A model generated the notes under the pieces. The model was not told the origin of the DNA, searched no databases, and saw only the letters and a list, made by a program, of their open reading frames with translations. The position numbers and the translations under genes are program-made. 24,019 nt of DNA, taken from a virus. The DNA lies in IMG/VR virus record IMGVR_UViG_3300006641_000176, positions 1 through 24,019 of that record. One strand, written 5' to 3'. Every line of letters begins with the position of its first letter. Position 1 is the first letter of the stretch. Shown one piece after another: positions 1 through 7,622 of this stretch.

Positions 1-1100
1 GATACCGCGAGTTTGTTGGCAGCGGTAGCGACAAGTACCTTTGGATCGCTGGAGGGCAGTTCACCCTCTTTCATCTTGCTTAGTTTCACTTCCTGGTCGA
101 TATTGCGGGATAGTTTGCGATTTATCTTCATCAACCGATCTAACTCGTTGGCTTTGCCAAGATCCACTTCCGATCCGGCGGGGCGGGCTGGTTTGCCAAC
201 AGGCGCGGTGGTCTGGTCGAAATGGGTTGACAGGGCCTCTCTCACTTCCGCGACATTTCTGAGGTTTATATCATTGTTTTTAGCTACCCTTTCGGCTATT
301 GGTATCAGCTTATTGAGGTCTGAGCCTTTTGCCTTCCATCTGCCCTCTCGGTAATCAAGATAATCGGAGAGGAGGGCGGCTTCGTCATTGGTCATGCGGA
401 TAGTGCGCTTGCTCGGCGCGGAGATCTCCGGGGAGCCTTTGAACCCGACCTTTGCCTTCCCTGCAATACCCGCCACCGCAGGCAACGCCTCACCCGACAC
501 AACCCCAACAAGGGTATCCTTGGCGAGTTGTCCGGGGCTTATCTTTCCTGACTCAACGTATTGGGAAACTCCACTCCCAACAAGGCTTTGGGCGGCATTG
601 TTAATAGCTCGTTGAGTGACTGGATTCTGCAAAACCTTGCCCGCTGCTGTACCAGCAAGCCCACCGACAGGTATGCGAAGTGTTGGCACAAACCATTGGG
701 CCGTTTGGACACCGGAGTTAATGGCGTTGCCAGCCAATTGCCTTGCGCCGACGTTTTCCCAGTCGCTGATGTTTGTTCCACTGCCAACACCAAAAGTCCC
801 GTGCTGAAGTTGGTAGTCCATTGCACGGCTCGTGGTATCTATCGCCCGCTGGTAGCTGTCGTCGGTCCCAAAGACAGACTCATAGCCAATCCTTCCGAGG
901 CCAGCAACACCGGCTCTTGCCGCCTTTGTCGCGTTGTATATGCCAACGGGCTTTGCAACAAAAGCCTTACCAATAGTGCCAGCCTGAGAAGCCACTGAAT
1001 TGCTTGTCGTGGGAGTGCGGGTTTCCCACGATCTCCCATTATCAAGAGGATTAATCTGATCCCAGATTTGGCTTCCGAGTCGTTTAAGTGAGAGTCCCAC
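1..1100 (-). CDS. Large internal-virion or ejection-like structural protein (C-terminus beyond window)
   Basis: The frame is open from a GTG at 1100 to the left edge, so 366 codons are visible and the C-terminus is missing. The N-terminus reads LGSQIWDQINPLDNGRSW, followed by a long Ala/Gly/Val-rich stretch (about residues 40-220), then a charged, helical part with many Lys and Glu. I know similar openings from large podovirus proteins at the end of the structural operon, which are often internal or ejected virion proteins, but no catalytic motif is visible. The GTG lies 11 nt past the stop of the upstream gene and has an AGGGGGG purine run before it. Function is inferred mainly from position. 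Confidence 0.7.
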   Translation of the reverse strand, partial: MGLSLKRLGSQIWDQINPLDNGRSWETRTPTTSNSVASQAGTIGKAFVAKPVGIYNATKAARAGVAGLGRIGYESVFGTDDSYQRAIDTTSRAMDYQLQHGTFGVGSGTNISDWENVGARQLAGNAINSGVQTAQWFVPTLRIPVGGLAGTAAGKVLQNPVTQRAINNAAQSLVGSGVSQYVESGKISPGQLAKDTLVGVVSGEALPAVAGIAGKAKVGFKGSPEISAPSKRTIRMTNDEAALLSDYLDYREGRWKAKGSDLNKLIPIAERVAKNNDINLRNVAEVREALSTHFDQTTAPVGKPARPAGSEVDLGKANELDRLMKINRKLSRNIDQEVKLSKMKEGELPSSDPKVLVATAANKLAV

Positions 1101-1111
1101 GAGGAACCCCC

Positions 1112-2092
1112 CTAAACCTGTAGCTGTCGTTTACCTAACGTGAATAATGGCAAACTCGAAGCAACGGGACCGGAATTCTGAACCTGAAGCGGTGCTTGGT
1201 CGGTGTACTGGAACATGTTGGCTGGAGCTTGGCCCATCTGGAGCATCTCTTGGGCAGAGGTGAGGTTCTGTTCTCGGGAGGCGGGCGCAATACCAGCAAC
1301 ACCAGACCGTAATTGGGCATCGTACTGCTGAAGTTTAGCGAGCACTTGGCTGCGGAGGTTTTCTTTCTCCTGGTCGATAGCGATTCTGTCGGGAAGAGAA
1401 GCGTCTGCCATAGCAGCATCGAGTCGTGCAAACTGTTCACGAGCACTCAAAACAAGATTATTAACATCCTGATTGAGTGATTCTTTGAATTTTTCTGGAG
1501 TTCTGGTTAGTTGCCAGTTCTGTTCGGTTTGGGCATCATCGATGCTTTGGTTTTTAAGCGCGTACTGGTTGCCAATAGATGACATCTGGCGACGGCCTAG
1601 ATCACCGTAGGCATTACCAATAGCTCGGGTCGCAGAGGAGTTTCCGGCATTGCGTCCGGCAAGCATGACACCCGCTGACTTGATGCCACGGCCAATCATA
1701 TCGAGGATGCCACGCCCGCCCTGGATGCGAGATGCTTCGTTCTGGGTACGTTGTCTGTCGATACCTTGCTGGCCAAGTGTCAGGTTATGAATAGCATCAA
1801 GGATGGATTGTCCGTAGCCGCTGCCGAGACTGTCCGCTCGCTCAAGAGCAGTTGAATAGATCCCTTGTTTTTGGGTGTCGAACTGATGCTGTAACCCGGC
1901 AATTCTGTTTTGTTCTGCTATCTGTTCCGGGGTAGGGCCGCTGCTGACGGGTTCGCCGCCACCGCCACCAAGAACAGCACCGTTGTAGTCACTACCGTTA
2001 CCGCTAATAAACGTCAGTCCGGAGTCATTCGCATCGTTATAAAGAACTCCCTGTGGACTATTGTCTATCTGAAAGTTGAAGGGATCATCCAT
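1112..2092 (-). CDS. Probable virion structural protein, Gln/Ala-rich helical
   Basis: A 326-residue protein without a recognisable enzyme motif. The N-terminal 60 residues are Gly/Asn/Asp-rich, including a GGGGG run. From about residue 60 it becomes a helical, Gln/Arg/Ala-rich protein with a central glycine-rich hinge (SRIQGGRGILDMIGRGIKSA). Low complexity, high Gln and position next to the large ejection-like protein fit an internal virion or tail-needle component. The start has AGGAAACAAACAATG, and a good promoter lies upstream at 2137-2164, so this gene and the next may form a separate transcription unit. Function is an inference from context. Confidence 0.75.
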   Translation of the reverse strand: MDDPFNFQIDNSPQGVLYNDANDSGLTFISGNGSDYNGAVLGGGGGEPVSSGPTPEQIAEQNRIAGLQHQFDTQKQGIYSTALERADSLGSGYGQSILDAIHNLTLGQQGIDRQRTQNEASRIQGGRGILDMIGRGIKSAGVMLAGRNAGNSSATRAIGNAYGDLGRRQMSSIGNQYALKNQSIDDAQTEQNWQLTRTPEKFKESLNQDVNNLVLSAREQFARLDAAMADASLPDRIAIDQEKENLRSQVLAKLQQYDAQLRSGVAGIAPASREQNLTSAQEMLQMGQAPANMFQYTDQAPLQVQNSGPVASSLPLFTLGKRQLQV

Positions 2093-2136
2093 TGTTTGTT
2101 TCCTGCGTTTGTATTTTTACTTAGTTATACAAATTC

Positions 2137-2164
2137 ATCATACCATAACAGGTCGAGCTGTAAA
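2137..2164 (-). promoter_or_regulatory. Sigma-70-like promoter for the 1112-2092 gene
   Basis: On the minus strand TTTACA (2159-2164) is separated by 16 nt from TATGAT (2137-2142). Each box differs from consensus at one base. The site sits in the 106-nt gap between the 60-aa gene and the 326-aa structural gene, so it would give the last two structural genes extra transcription. Confidence 0.6.
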
Positions 2165-2198
2165 GTATTGTATTAATAACTACGTTATAGAAATGGCG

Positions 2199-2381
2199 TT
2201 ATGCTGCCCATTCCGGGGTTGGCGGACTGTCATCAACCACATGGCTCTCATACGCCGTATCAGGGTCAAAGACAATCAATTCGCCGTCTAGGTCGCGCAT
2301 TTCAACAACTACGCCGTTGTCGATGACTTGGTACGCTTGTTGCTCAATGCCCTTAGTGTATTCAATAAGTATGTATTGCAT
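2199..2381 (-). CDS. Small conserved phage protein after the adhesin gene
   Basis: A 60-residue acidic protein starting MQYILIEYTKGIEQQAYQVI. I chose the ATG at 2381 rather than a longer start because AAGGAG sits 6 nt before it, and because the longer start would overlap the end of the upstream glycine-rich gene. The fold looks like a short beta-rich domain (IDNGVVVEMRDLDGELIVFD) with an acidic Pro-rich tail. Short proteins of this look often follow fibre genes in phages. Function is unknown; a small tail-tip or chaperone role is only a guess. Confidence 0.75.
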   Translation of the reverse strand: MQYILIEYTKGIEQQAYQVIDNGVVVEMRDLDGELIVFDPDTAYESHVVDDSPPTPEWAA

Positions 2382-2391
2382 GGTTATCTCC

Positions 2392-3315
2392 TTACCAACA
2401 AATGATGTAACAGAAGCCATCGCCGCCTCTACCGCCAGCGCCGCCGGTCACACCACCTCCGCCTCCACCGCCACCACAGCCCGGAGCTGCGTCTCCGCCT
2501 TTGCCTGCTGCTCCAGTTGCGTTCGAAGCACCGCCAGCGCCGCCCGTGTTATAGCCGTGCTTCAATAGGTAGTTGTAGCCGTTGCTGCCATTATTACCAG
2601 CGCTCTGTCCGCCGATGACACCGGGGAATTCAGATGCAGTTACCGCGTTGATGGAACCGCCGGTTTTGTCAACATCACCCGTACCAACACCACCGCCGCC
2701 TGCTCCGCCCGTAAGGGGGCAAACATTTAGCAAAGTAACGCCGGTTCCGTTTGCGCCGGTCGCGTTACCGCCGTTACCGCCGTTCTGTCCGCCAAGTAAT
2801 CGGGGCATCGTAATTAGCCCTAGCTTGTAATGTGTCAGTTCTACCGACAACGTACCGCCAACGCCAGCCGTAGCCGCGCCGCTTGTTGCGCCCTTGTTTC
2901 CGGCTCCTGCGACACCGGCAACACCTGAAGTCATAAGGATGCTCTGGGTGCTGCTGTAGTTTGGAACGGCACATATGTACGACGTTGCACCGGCTGTGCC
3001 GTTTTGATCTGCCGCCCCGCCAGCGCCACCTATGGGAATGTGGATGTAAAGAGTATCGGGAACAAATGCCGCTGGTACGAGGAAGTAGTTAATACACGCG
3101 CCTCCGCCTCCAGCGCCGCCGCCGCGAGCTGTGCCAGCCGCGCCGCTACAACCGCCACCGCCTCCGCCACCGCTTCCGGCTAAGACCACGTAAAGCATAC
3201 GGATGCCCTTGGGTTTCTGCCACGTATGGAATTGGGTCGTGTTGTTGTCAGTCGTGTTCGCCCCGAAAGAGCGGACATACTGAGCGCCGTCAGCGAACCC
3301 TAATTGCTCAAACAT
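2392..3315 (-). CDS. Glycine-rich tail-tip adhesin or fibre
   Basis: A 307-residue protein in which glycine runs dominate after residue 45: several tracts of six to eight Gly and many GGxGG and GAAGxGG patches. Between them lie short beta-like segments (INYFLVPAAFVPDTLYIHIP, LTHYKLGLITMPRLLGG). The N-terminal 45 residues (with WQKPKGIRMLYVVLAG) form a non-repetitive attachment domain. This architecture is that of phage glycine-rich adhesins such as T2-type gp38, whose Gly tracts pack as polyglycine-II helices and present variable loops to the receptor. It ends in an aromatic/Cys tail, FCYIICW. Its start overlaps the stop of the preceding gene (TAATG). A receptor-binding role is likely but inferred. 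Confidence 0.8.
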   Translation of the reverse strand: MFEQLGFADGAQYVRSFGANTTDNNTTQFHTWQKPKGIRMLYVVLAGSGGGGGGGCSGAAGTARGGGAGGGGACINYFLVPAAFVPDTLYIHIPIGGAGGAADQNGTAGATSYICAVPNYSSTQSILMTSGVAGVAGAGNKGATSGAATAGVGGTLSVELTHYKLGLITMPRLLGGQNGGNGGNATGANGTGVTLLNVCPLTGGAGGGGVGTGDVDKTGGSINAVTASEFPGVIGGQSAGNNGSNGYNYLLKHGYNTGGAGGASNATGAAGKGGDAAPGCGGGGGGGGVTGGAGGRGGDGFCYIICW

Positions 3316-3752
3316 TAGTAGTCGCCTCCAAATGCCGACACGTAATAACCAGCTGAAACGGTTGTACCCAAAGTGACGTTTAAAACGTAGCTAGCAGGAA
3401 GGGCGATGTTGCACGAAATCTCATAGTCTGCTAACGCTGCTGTTTCTGATAGGGTAGTTGCCGGAAGTGTCATTTCAAAGGCAAGGACGTTGTTCGAAGC
3501 AGTAGCTTGAGTTGAGCCGTTGTTTATAAAGACTCTCGCTACCGTTGCCACATTGGTTCCAGCGGCGCGGAACCGTAGCCGTTGAACTAATGAACCATTT
3601 GATCCGGCGGTAAAGACGGTTGTTACCGTGCCTGTGCCATCCTTGGCGGTGTTCGCTGTTTTAAGTGATCCAGTTGATCCGCCGTTGCCGTCAACGGTTG
3701 TCCAACTCACGCGCGGGGTGATTGGAAAGATTGGTGTTGTACCTGCTGCCAT
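3315..3752 (-). CDS. Small beta-rich virion protein, probable fibre-tip or tail accessory
   Basis: A 145-residue Thr/Ala/Asn-rich protein opening MAAGTTPIFPITPRVSW and containing FRAAGTNVATVARVFINNGS, a pattern that I recognise from small phage structural proteins located beside fibre genes. It is predicted as all beta sandwich, without signal peptide or Cys. AGGAGATATATT precedes the ATG. It lies between a fibre gene and the glycine-rich adhesin and overlaps the latter by one base, so the two are probably translated together. Exact role unknown. Confidence 0.78.
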   Translation of the reverse strand: MAAGTTPIFPITPRVSWTTVDGNGGSTGSLKTANTAKDGTGTVTTVFTAGSNGSLVQRLRFRAAGTNVATVARVFINNGSTQATASNNVLAFEMTLPATTLSETAALADYEISCNIALPASYVLNVTLGTTVSAGYYVSAFGGDY

Positions 3753-3764
3753 AATATATCTCCT

Positions 3765-4700
3765 TTAATAGTTAATAGTGCTTACTAATCCGTTGGCGAT
3801 GGCGTAACTCAAGCCGATTGACGTACCGCTGCCTGCTGCCGATACCGTCGCCCACGTCCCGTCTGCCTTGAGGTACTTGCCTGCCGCTGCGTCTCCAGTA
3901 GCTGGGGCAGGGACTAGCCCTTTCGTACCGCCAGAGCCGGAATCACCGACAAAGTTGATGAGGTCGGCCGTGGCTTGGGTCGGGGTGCGGTTCGTCCATG
4001 CGCCTGATTTACGCTGCATGAAGTCGTCATTAGTGGGGGAGAGGGCGGCAATGTCGGTCAGGTCTTGGTCAATGGGCTGCTTCGCGTCTAGCCCGTCAAT
4101 AACAGCAGCAGTGGTTGGCATAGAAGTGTCATTGTCGCTAGAAGCTAAACCTTCGGCAGCGGTGACGACTGCGGTAGCGGCTAAATCAGCTACCTCGATG
4201 TTCGATAAGCTGTTACCCGTACCGTTAGCATCAAAGGTTTTATTGGTAAGGGTATCGGTAGTATCAGTACCTACAAGTGTTGTCGTTGCATCGGGTAGGG
4301 TTATTACTTTATCCGAAGCAATACTTGATGGTGCGGTGACGGTAACTTTATTCGTGCCATTGTCAGTATCTTCTAACAGCGCGAGGGTGGCAGGGCCGGA
4401 AGCGGTTGCTCTTGAGTAGTTTGTGGCAAGATCGGCAAGGTCAGCGTCGTAGGCTTGCACATCTGTTCCGATATCCAAACCAAGGTTGGTTCGGGAAGTA
4501 GCTGCGTTATTGGAAGTGAGTACGCTAGAGTTAACGCTAACCGTTACGCCGTCAGATAAGCCATGCGCTTTCGTAACGGCATTGGCTAACGTAGTTGCTT
4601 CGTCTACCGGCGTTCCATAGGGGTCGCCCACCTTATAAATCAGATCAGTCGATGACGGCGTGGTGTCCGGTGACGGTATTTTTGCGGGTAAAGTTGCCAT
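3765..4700 (-). CDS. Tail fibre protein
   Basis: A 311-residue fibre-like protein. It contains VQAYDADLADLA, the segment DTLTNKTFDANGTGNSLSNI that is common in phage fibre repeats, and a C-terminal part with GTKGLVPAPATGDAAAGKYL followed by KADGTWA, a signature of trimeric fibre and collar proteins. The opening residues suggest the virion attachment end (LPAKIPSPDTTPSSTDLIYK). GGAGGATTT before the ATG is a strong ribosome site. It is the first of the fibre/adhesin group and probably forms the shaft on which the next two products act. Confidence 0.85.
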   Translation of the reverse strand: MATLPAKIPSPDTTPSSTDLIYKVGDPYGTPVDEATTLANAVTKAHGLSDGVTVSVNSSVLTSNNAATSRTNLGLDIGTDVQAYDADLADLATNYSRATASGPATLALLEDTDNGTNKVTVTAPSSIASDKVITLPDATTTLVGTDTTDTLTNKTFDANGTGNSLSNIEVADLAATAVVTAAEGLASSDNDTSMPTTAAVIDGLDAKQPIDQDLTDIAALSPTNDDFMQRKSGAWTNRTPTQATADLINFVGDSGSGGTKGLVPAPATGDAAAGKYLKADGTWATVSAAGSGTSIGLSYAIANGLVSTINY

Positions 4701-4709
4701 AAATCCTCC

Positions 4710-4865
4710 TTAACTAATAAAATCCATATACGTGCCATCAATAAACTGAAAATCAGTCCCGTCAATATAATCAAAAGTGCCGCCAGTAGCAGGAGGCCCG
4801 CCACCAGTGGAAGTTCCCGACGACCAGCCAATACGCCCGTTGAAGAAATCGAGTGTAATGCCCAT
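4710..4865 (-). CDS. 51-residue protein with IDGT repeats
   Basis: A short gene encoding 51 residues from an ATG at 4865 to a TAA at 4710-4712. The start overlaps the previous stop as TGATG, and the stop is followed directly by the GGAGGATTTATG of the fibre gene, so it fits tightly in the operon. Its C-terminal half is a repeat: YIDGTDFQFIDGTYMDFI. The middle is Gly/Ser/Thr/Pro-rich. No function is known to me. The position between a coiled-coil protein and a fibre suggests a connector or fibre accessory. Confidence 0.7.
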   Translation of the reverse strand: MGITLDFFNGRIGWSSGTSTGGGPPATGGTFDYIDGTDFQFIDGTYMDFIS

Positions 4866-5644
4866 CAACTGAACTCCAGACTAGCGAGTGAGTCGCTTAC
4901 TTTCTCCGCTCCGGTAGCGTAGCCAATAACTAGGGTCATCTTCGTGGTTCCGTTCGATCCACCGAGCTTATAAACTAGCGTATCTTCGTCGGTGTCGGAG
5001 TTGGTAATCCCAAGATAATCAAAGTCTTTAACGGGTATGAAGGGGTCTATAAGGGAGCCGTCTGGGTTGGTGACAGTCATCGTACCAGGGATGGGCTTCA
5101 TGCGGGTTGCGTTCTCCAATGATACGAGTTGTTCGGAAATACCTTCCCAGACGCTAACTAATTGGGTGAAGTCAGTTTGCGGAATCTCCACCTTGGGTAT
5201 TGATTTAATCGCCTTATCAAAGGCTTTCGGTAGTTCGTTTTTGAGGATCTCTTTAATCGGTGCGAGGTCTATTTCGGGGGCTGTTACTGATACCGCTGGC
5301 GCATCAACCTGGATTTGCGGCGATACCTGGAGGGCCTTGACTGCCCCCTCTAGTTTTGCTAACGCCTCTACGACAGGCTTAGAATGATCGGGCATTTCAG
5401 GAGCTTCTTTGGAGTTGAGTTGCTGGAGCTGTTCCCGTGCATCAACGAGAAGAGCGCCAATTTCTTTGAGCTGGTCGGTATTGGACTTAGTGGAATCGTT
5501 TACATTAACCAATTCCTGCACCATATCGGCGATGTCTTTCAACGCCCGTAGCTGGTTGCGGGAGTTTTGGTAGGCTTCTAATTTGTCCCGTTGTTCGGGA
5601 GTGAGTTTTTTAGGGTCTAGTTTGTATTTTTGTATTTCATCCAT
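4865..5644 (-). CDS. Coiled-coil virion protein
   Basis: A 259-residue acidic protein. Residues 1-130 are strongly helical with heptad-like Leu/Ile spacing (for example LEAYQNSRNQLRALKDIADM), consistent with a coiled-coil trimer stalk. The C-terminal 60 residues become beta-rich (TMTVTNPDGSLIDPFIPVKD). Helical stalk plus small beta end is typical of baseplate or fibre-attachment proteins. It starts 12 nt after the upstream stop and overlaps the 51-aa gene by one base. Function is inferred from shape and position. Confidence 0.75.
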   Translation of the reverse strand: MDEIQKYKLDPKKLTPEQRDKLEAYQNSRNQLRALKDIADMVQELVNVNDSTKSNTDQLKEIGALLVDAREQLQQLNSKEAPEMPDHSKPVVEALAKLEGAVKALQVSPQIQVDAPAVSVTAPEIDLAPIKEILKNELPKAFDKAIKSIPKVEIPQTDFTQLVSVWEGISEQLVSLENATRMKPIPGTMTVTNPDGSLIDPFIPVKDFDYLGITNSDTDEDTLVYKLGGSNGTTKMTLVIGYATGAEKVSDSLASLEFS

Positions 5645-5656
5645 AATCGTATCCTA

Positions 5657-6094
5657 TCAGATAAATCGGCCAATCATAAGCCATTGATACCAATCCAGGT
5701 AACACTCTGCCTCGTCCGTTGTCAGCCTGATGATCATGTCCCGTTGAGCCTCTTCATTCAAGTCGGTGCTTATCTCAATTTTTGGTCCGTCCAACCATAA
5801 GAGGCGATACGTTGAAGGATTCCCCTCTTCTCGCCGGAAGAATCCGCCCCTGTCCATATCCATTAGTTCTGCCCAACTTAGCCGATATTTCTTGTCGTCT
5901 ATATGTAGGTTAAAGGGGAGGAGGGCGCGGTCATAGGTATGGGGGTAACTGAGCGACACCACATGATTTAACGAATACTCGGTGAGCGTTCCCGAATCCC
6001 GTTTGTGTTGCTGGCGAGCGGAAGGGTTCTCTCTTAAAACCGACATGTCTTTAATGGTCAGTTCACCTTCTCTCAGTTCTCTAAGCACCTTCAT
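5657..6094 (-). CDS. Conserved virion-cluster protein of unknown function
   Basis: A 145-residue soluble protein beginning MKVLRELREGELTIKDMSVL. I chose the ATG at 6094 because TTGGAG lies 6 nt ahead of it; a TTG at 6106 is possible but lacks this. The start lies inside the last codons of the GroES gene (14-nt overlap), so it is probably translationally coupled to it. It is mixed alpha/beta with several Trp and Tyr near the C-terminus (DWYQWLMIGRF). I recognise no family. Confidence 0.72.
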   Translation of the reverse strand: MKVLRELREGELTIKDMSVLRENPSARQQHKRDSGTLTEYSLNHVVSLSYPHTYDRALLPFNLHIDDKKYRLSWAELMDMDRGGFFRREEGNPSTYRLLWLDGPKIEISTDLNEEAQRDMIIRLTTDEAECYLDWYQWLMIGRFI

Positions 6095-6335
6095 CGAGGA
6101 CTCCAATAATGTGTTTCTCTTTTACAAGCCGCTCATCATCGGGGAGTATAACCGATCCGTAGCGAGCAAAAACCACCCGATCATGCCGCTTCACTGCCGT
6201 CACTTCAGGGCCGACTTCAAGCACCGTTCCCTCGAGGGGCAGAGTTTTCCAGTTTTCGTGCAGCAATAGTCCAGATTCCGTCTTGGTTTCAGCCGGATCA
6301 GCTTTGATGAGTACAATGTCCCGTAAAGGATTCAT
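6081..6335 (-). CDS. groES: Phage-encoded GroES-type co-chaperonin
   Basis: An 84-residue protein with the GroES pattern: N-terminal PLRDIVLIKADPAETKTESG, a shortened mobile-loop region (LLLHENWKTLPLEG), then GTVLEVGPEV, the hydrophilic VKRHDRVVFARYGS segment and a C-terminal EKHIIGVLDEG strand. Bacterial GroES is about 95 residues, so this one is compact. Known phage relatives (T4 gp31, RB49 CocO) replace host GroES to let the GroEL cage fold the phage capsid protein. Sitting among head and tail genes fits this role. An AGGAG lies rather far (about 15 nt) from the ATG. A terminator just upstream suggests its level is controlled separately. Confidence 0.85.
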   Translation of the reverse strand: MNPLRDIVLIKADPAETKTESGLLLHENWKTLPLEGTVLEVGPEVTAVKRHDRVVFARYGSVILPDDERLVKEKHIIGVLDEGA

Positions 6336-6369
6336 AGTATTTGTTTTGTTCTCCTGAGTCTAAAATACT

Positions 6370-6395
6370 AAAAAAGCGCCCAGTTGTCTAGGCGC
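6370..6395 (-). terminator. Rho-independent terminator on the minus strand
   Basis: On the minus strand GCGCC (6391-6395 side) and GGCGC (6376-6380 side) pair around a 10-nt loop and are followed by six T (6375-6370). It lies right after the 48-aa gene and before groES, so it would cut or attenuate transcription coming from the capsid genes. Confidence 0.8.
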
Positions 6396-6406
6396 AATTT
6401 TAGGAT

Positions 6407-6553
6407 CTAAGCAGGACGGCGTAAGCCACACAAGCCGCAGACAAGTTCCTTGCCATCATTGGCGGGGAGCATATCGTGGGGATGTTCGATGCTCAACCAA
6501 GGGTTGATTGTGACATCGACTACTGGAGCCTTCTTTTTAAAGAGCCGTGGCAT
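6407..6553 (-). CDS. 48-residue protein with a CxxC pair
   Basis: A short gene from ATG 6553 to TAG 6407-6409, starting one base after the stop of the upstream gene. The protein begins MPRLFKKKAPVVDVTINPW and ends KELVCGLCGLRRPA. The single CxxC near the C-terminus could form half of a zinc site in a dimer. Small Cys-pair proteins of this kind often sit among phage head genes, but I cannot assign a function. It is the last gene before the terminator at 6370-6395. Confidence 0.7.
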   Translation of the reverse strand: MPRLFKKKAPVVDVTINPWLSIEHPHDMLPANDGKELVCGLCGLRRPA

Positions 6554-6554
6554 G

Positions 6555-7532
6555 TTAGCCTACGTTCTTTCCACCGCTCGTCTGGGCGACAGCCGTAGCG
6601 TTGACAGCGTTTTGGTCAGCGACACCACTAGCGAGCGTTGTTGCTGCCCAAGATGCATTTGCACAGGTTTCAGTCGTAGCAAGGTCCTCACCAACTGCCA
6701 TATCAATTGCCTGCACCGTTTGTTCCGTATCGGTGTTGGTGGTGGCAGTAACTTCGGGATGGGCCTTTGTCCCGTAGGAGTAGTCGGTCCCCTCGGTGCC
6801 GGTGTTATTAATTGCTGACTTTAAGTTGTCTAGAGAAGCGGCGGCGTTTGCGCCAATTAAAACTTCGTTGACAACATTGGCAACACCTGCGACTTCCGTT
6901 GTAACCACTGTCCCCATAGTCGAATCTCCCCAAGCGAGGTGCGAGCTGGACTCTCCGAGGGCATATTGGTTAGCAGCAGTCCCAAAATCGTTGGCCTCTA
7001 CAAGCTGAGTCGTGTTGGTGTTGGTGGTTGCGTTTACCAATGGGTGACGGACCGTGCCAGTTGACCAGGTTGATCCCATGCCCGAATTATTAGCAGCAGT
7101 CGGATAGTTAGTGCTACCTTGGTTAATCGCCAGCTTCAGGTTGTCAAGCGCGGCAGCAGCGTTAGCCCCAATCAGGACTTCGTTCTGTTGCGCTGGGTTA
7201 GAGAGAGTAGTCTTGAACGTATAGGTTCGTCCTTCAATAGTTACCGTGTCCCCATCCGAAGGAGCGGTAGCATCAGAAGTTAGCAGACCAGTTGCCTTAA
7301 CTCCCGTGAGAGCGGTTTTCATCGTATAGGTCTTGCTTCCAATCGTAATGGTTTCTCCATCAGAAAAGGTGTTGGTGGTGGTCAAAACCCCAGTTGCCAG
7401 AGTTCCTGCCATCGTTGAGGCATTGGTTTCTAAATAAATAACTTTTTGTTCCAGTTTAGAGTCGTTCGGGTAGTTGGATGGATCAAGACCCATGACATTT
7501 GCCCGGTTGACTAATTCTGCGCGACTTGGCAT
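6555..7532 (-). CDS. Head/tail structural protein with internal repeats
   Basis: A 325-residue Thr/Ala/Asn-rich, Lys-poor protein. The N-terminal 35 residues are helical (LVNRANVMGLDPSNYPNDSK), resembling a small SAP/HeH-like helical domain. Then come repeated units. DGETITIGSKTYTMKT (near residue 58) and DGDTVTIEGRTYTFKT (near 93) are copies, as are NEVLIGANAAAALDNLK (near 117) and NEVLIGANAAASLDNLK (near 221). The second long unit lacks its first strand, which suggests partial duplication. Proteins with this DGDTVTIGxxTYTFKT pattern are common in phage head-tail clusters. It may be a head fibre, decoration or tail protein; I cannot decide which. Confidence 0.78.
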   Translation of the reverse strand: MPSRAELVNRANVMGLDPSNYPNDSKLEQKVIYLETNASTMAGTLATGVLTTTNTFSDGETITIGSKTYTMKTALTGVKATGLLTSDATAPSDGDTVTIEGRTYTFKTTLSNPAQQNEVLIGANAAAALDNLKLAINQGSTNYPTAANNSGMGSTWSTGTVRHPLVNATTNTNTTQLVEANDFGTAANQYALGESSSHLAWGDSTMGTVVTTEVAGVANVVNEVLIGANAAASLDNLKSAINNTGTEGTDYSYGTKAHPEVTATTNTDTEQTVQAIDMAVGEDLATTETCANASWAATTLASGVADQNAVNATAVAQTSGGKNVG

Positions 7533-7622
7533 TTCAATTCTCTTTTCTTTTATAACGCGATACTCGGACTAAACATGCTTTTCTCTGCGGGGCAGTTTTT
7601 GCTCATGCCCAGGAGCACAGCA

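Noticed and set aside
4640-4831. Minus-strand frame of 63 codons with a hydrophobic middle
   Set aside because: It overlaps the fibre start and the better-supported 51-aa gene, has no ribosome site, and looks like an out-of-frame shadow.
7533-7622. Tiny 18-codon frame between two structural genes
   Set aside because: There is no clear ribosome site and the product is too short to support.
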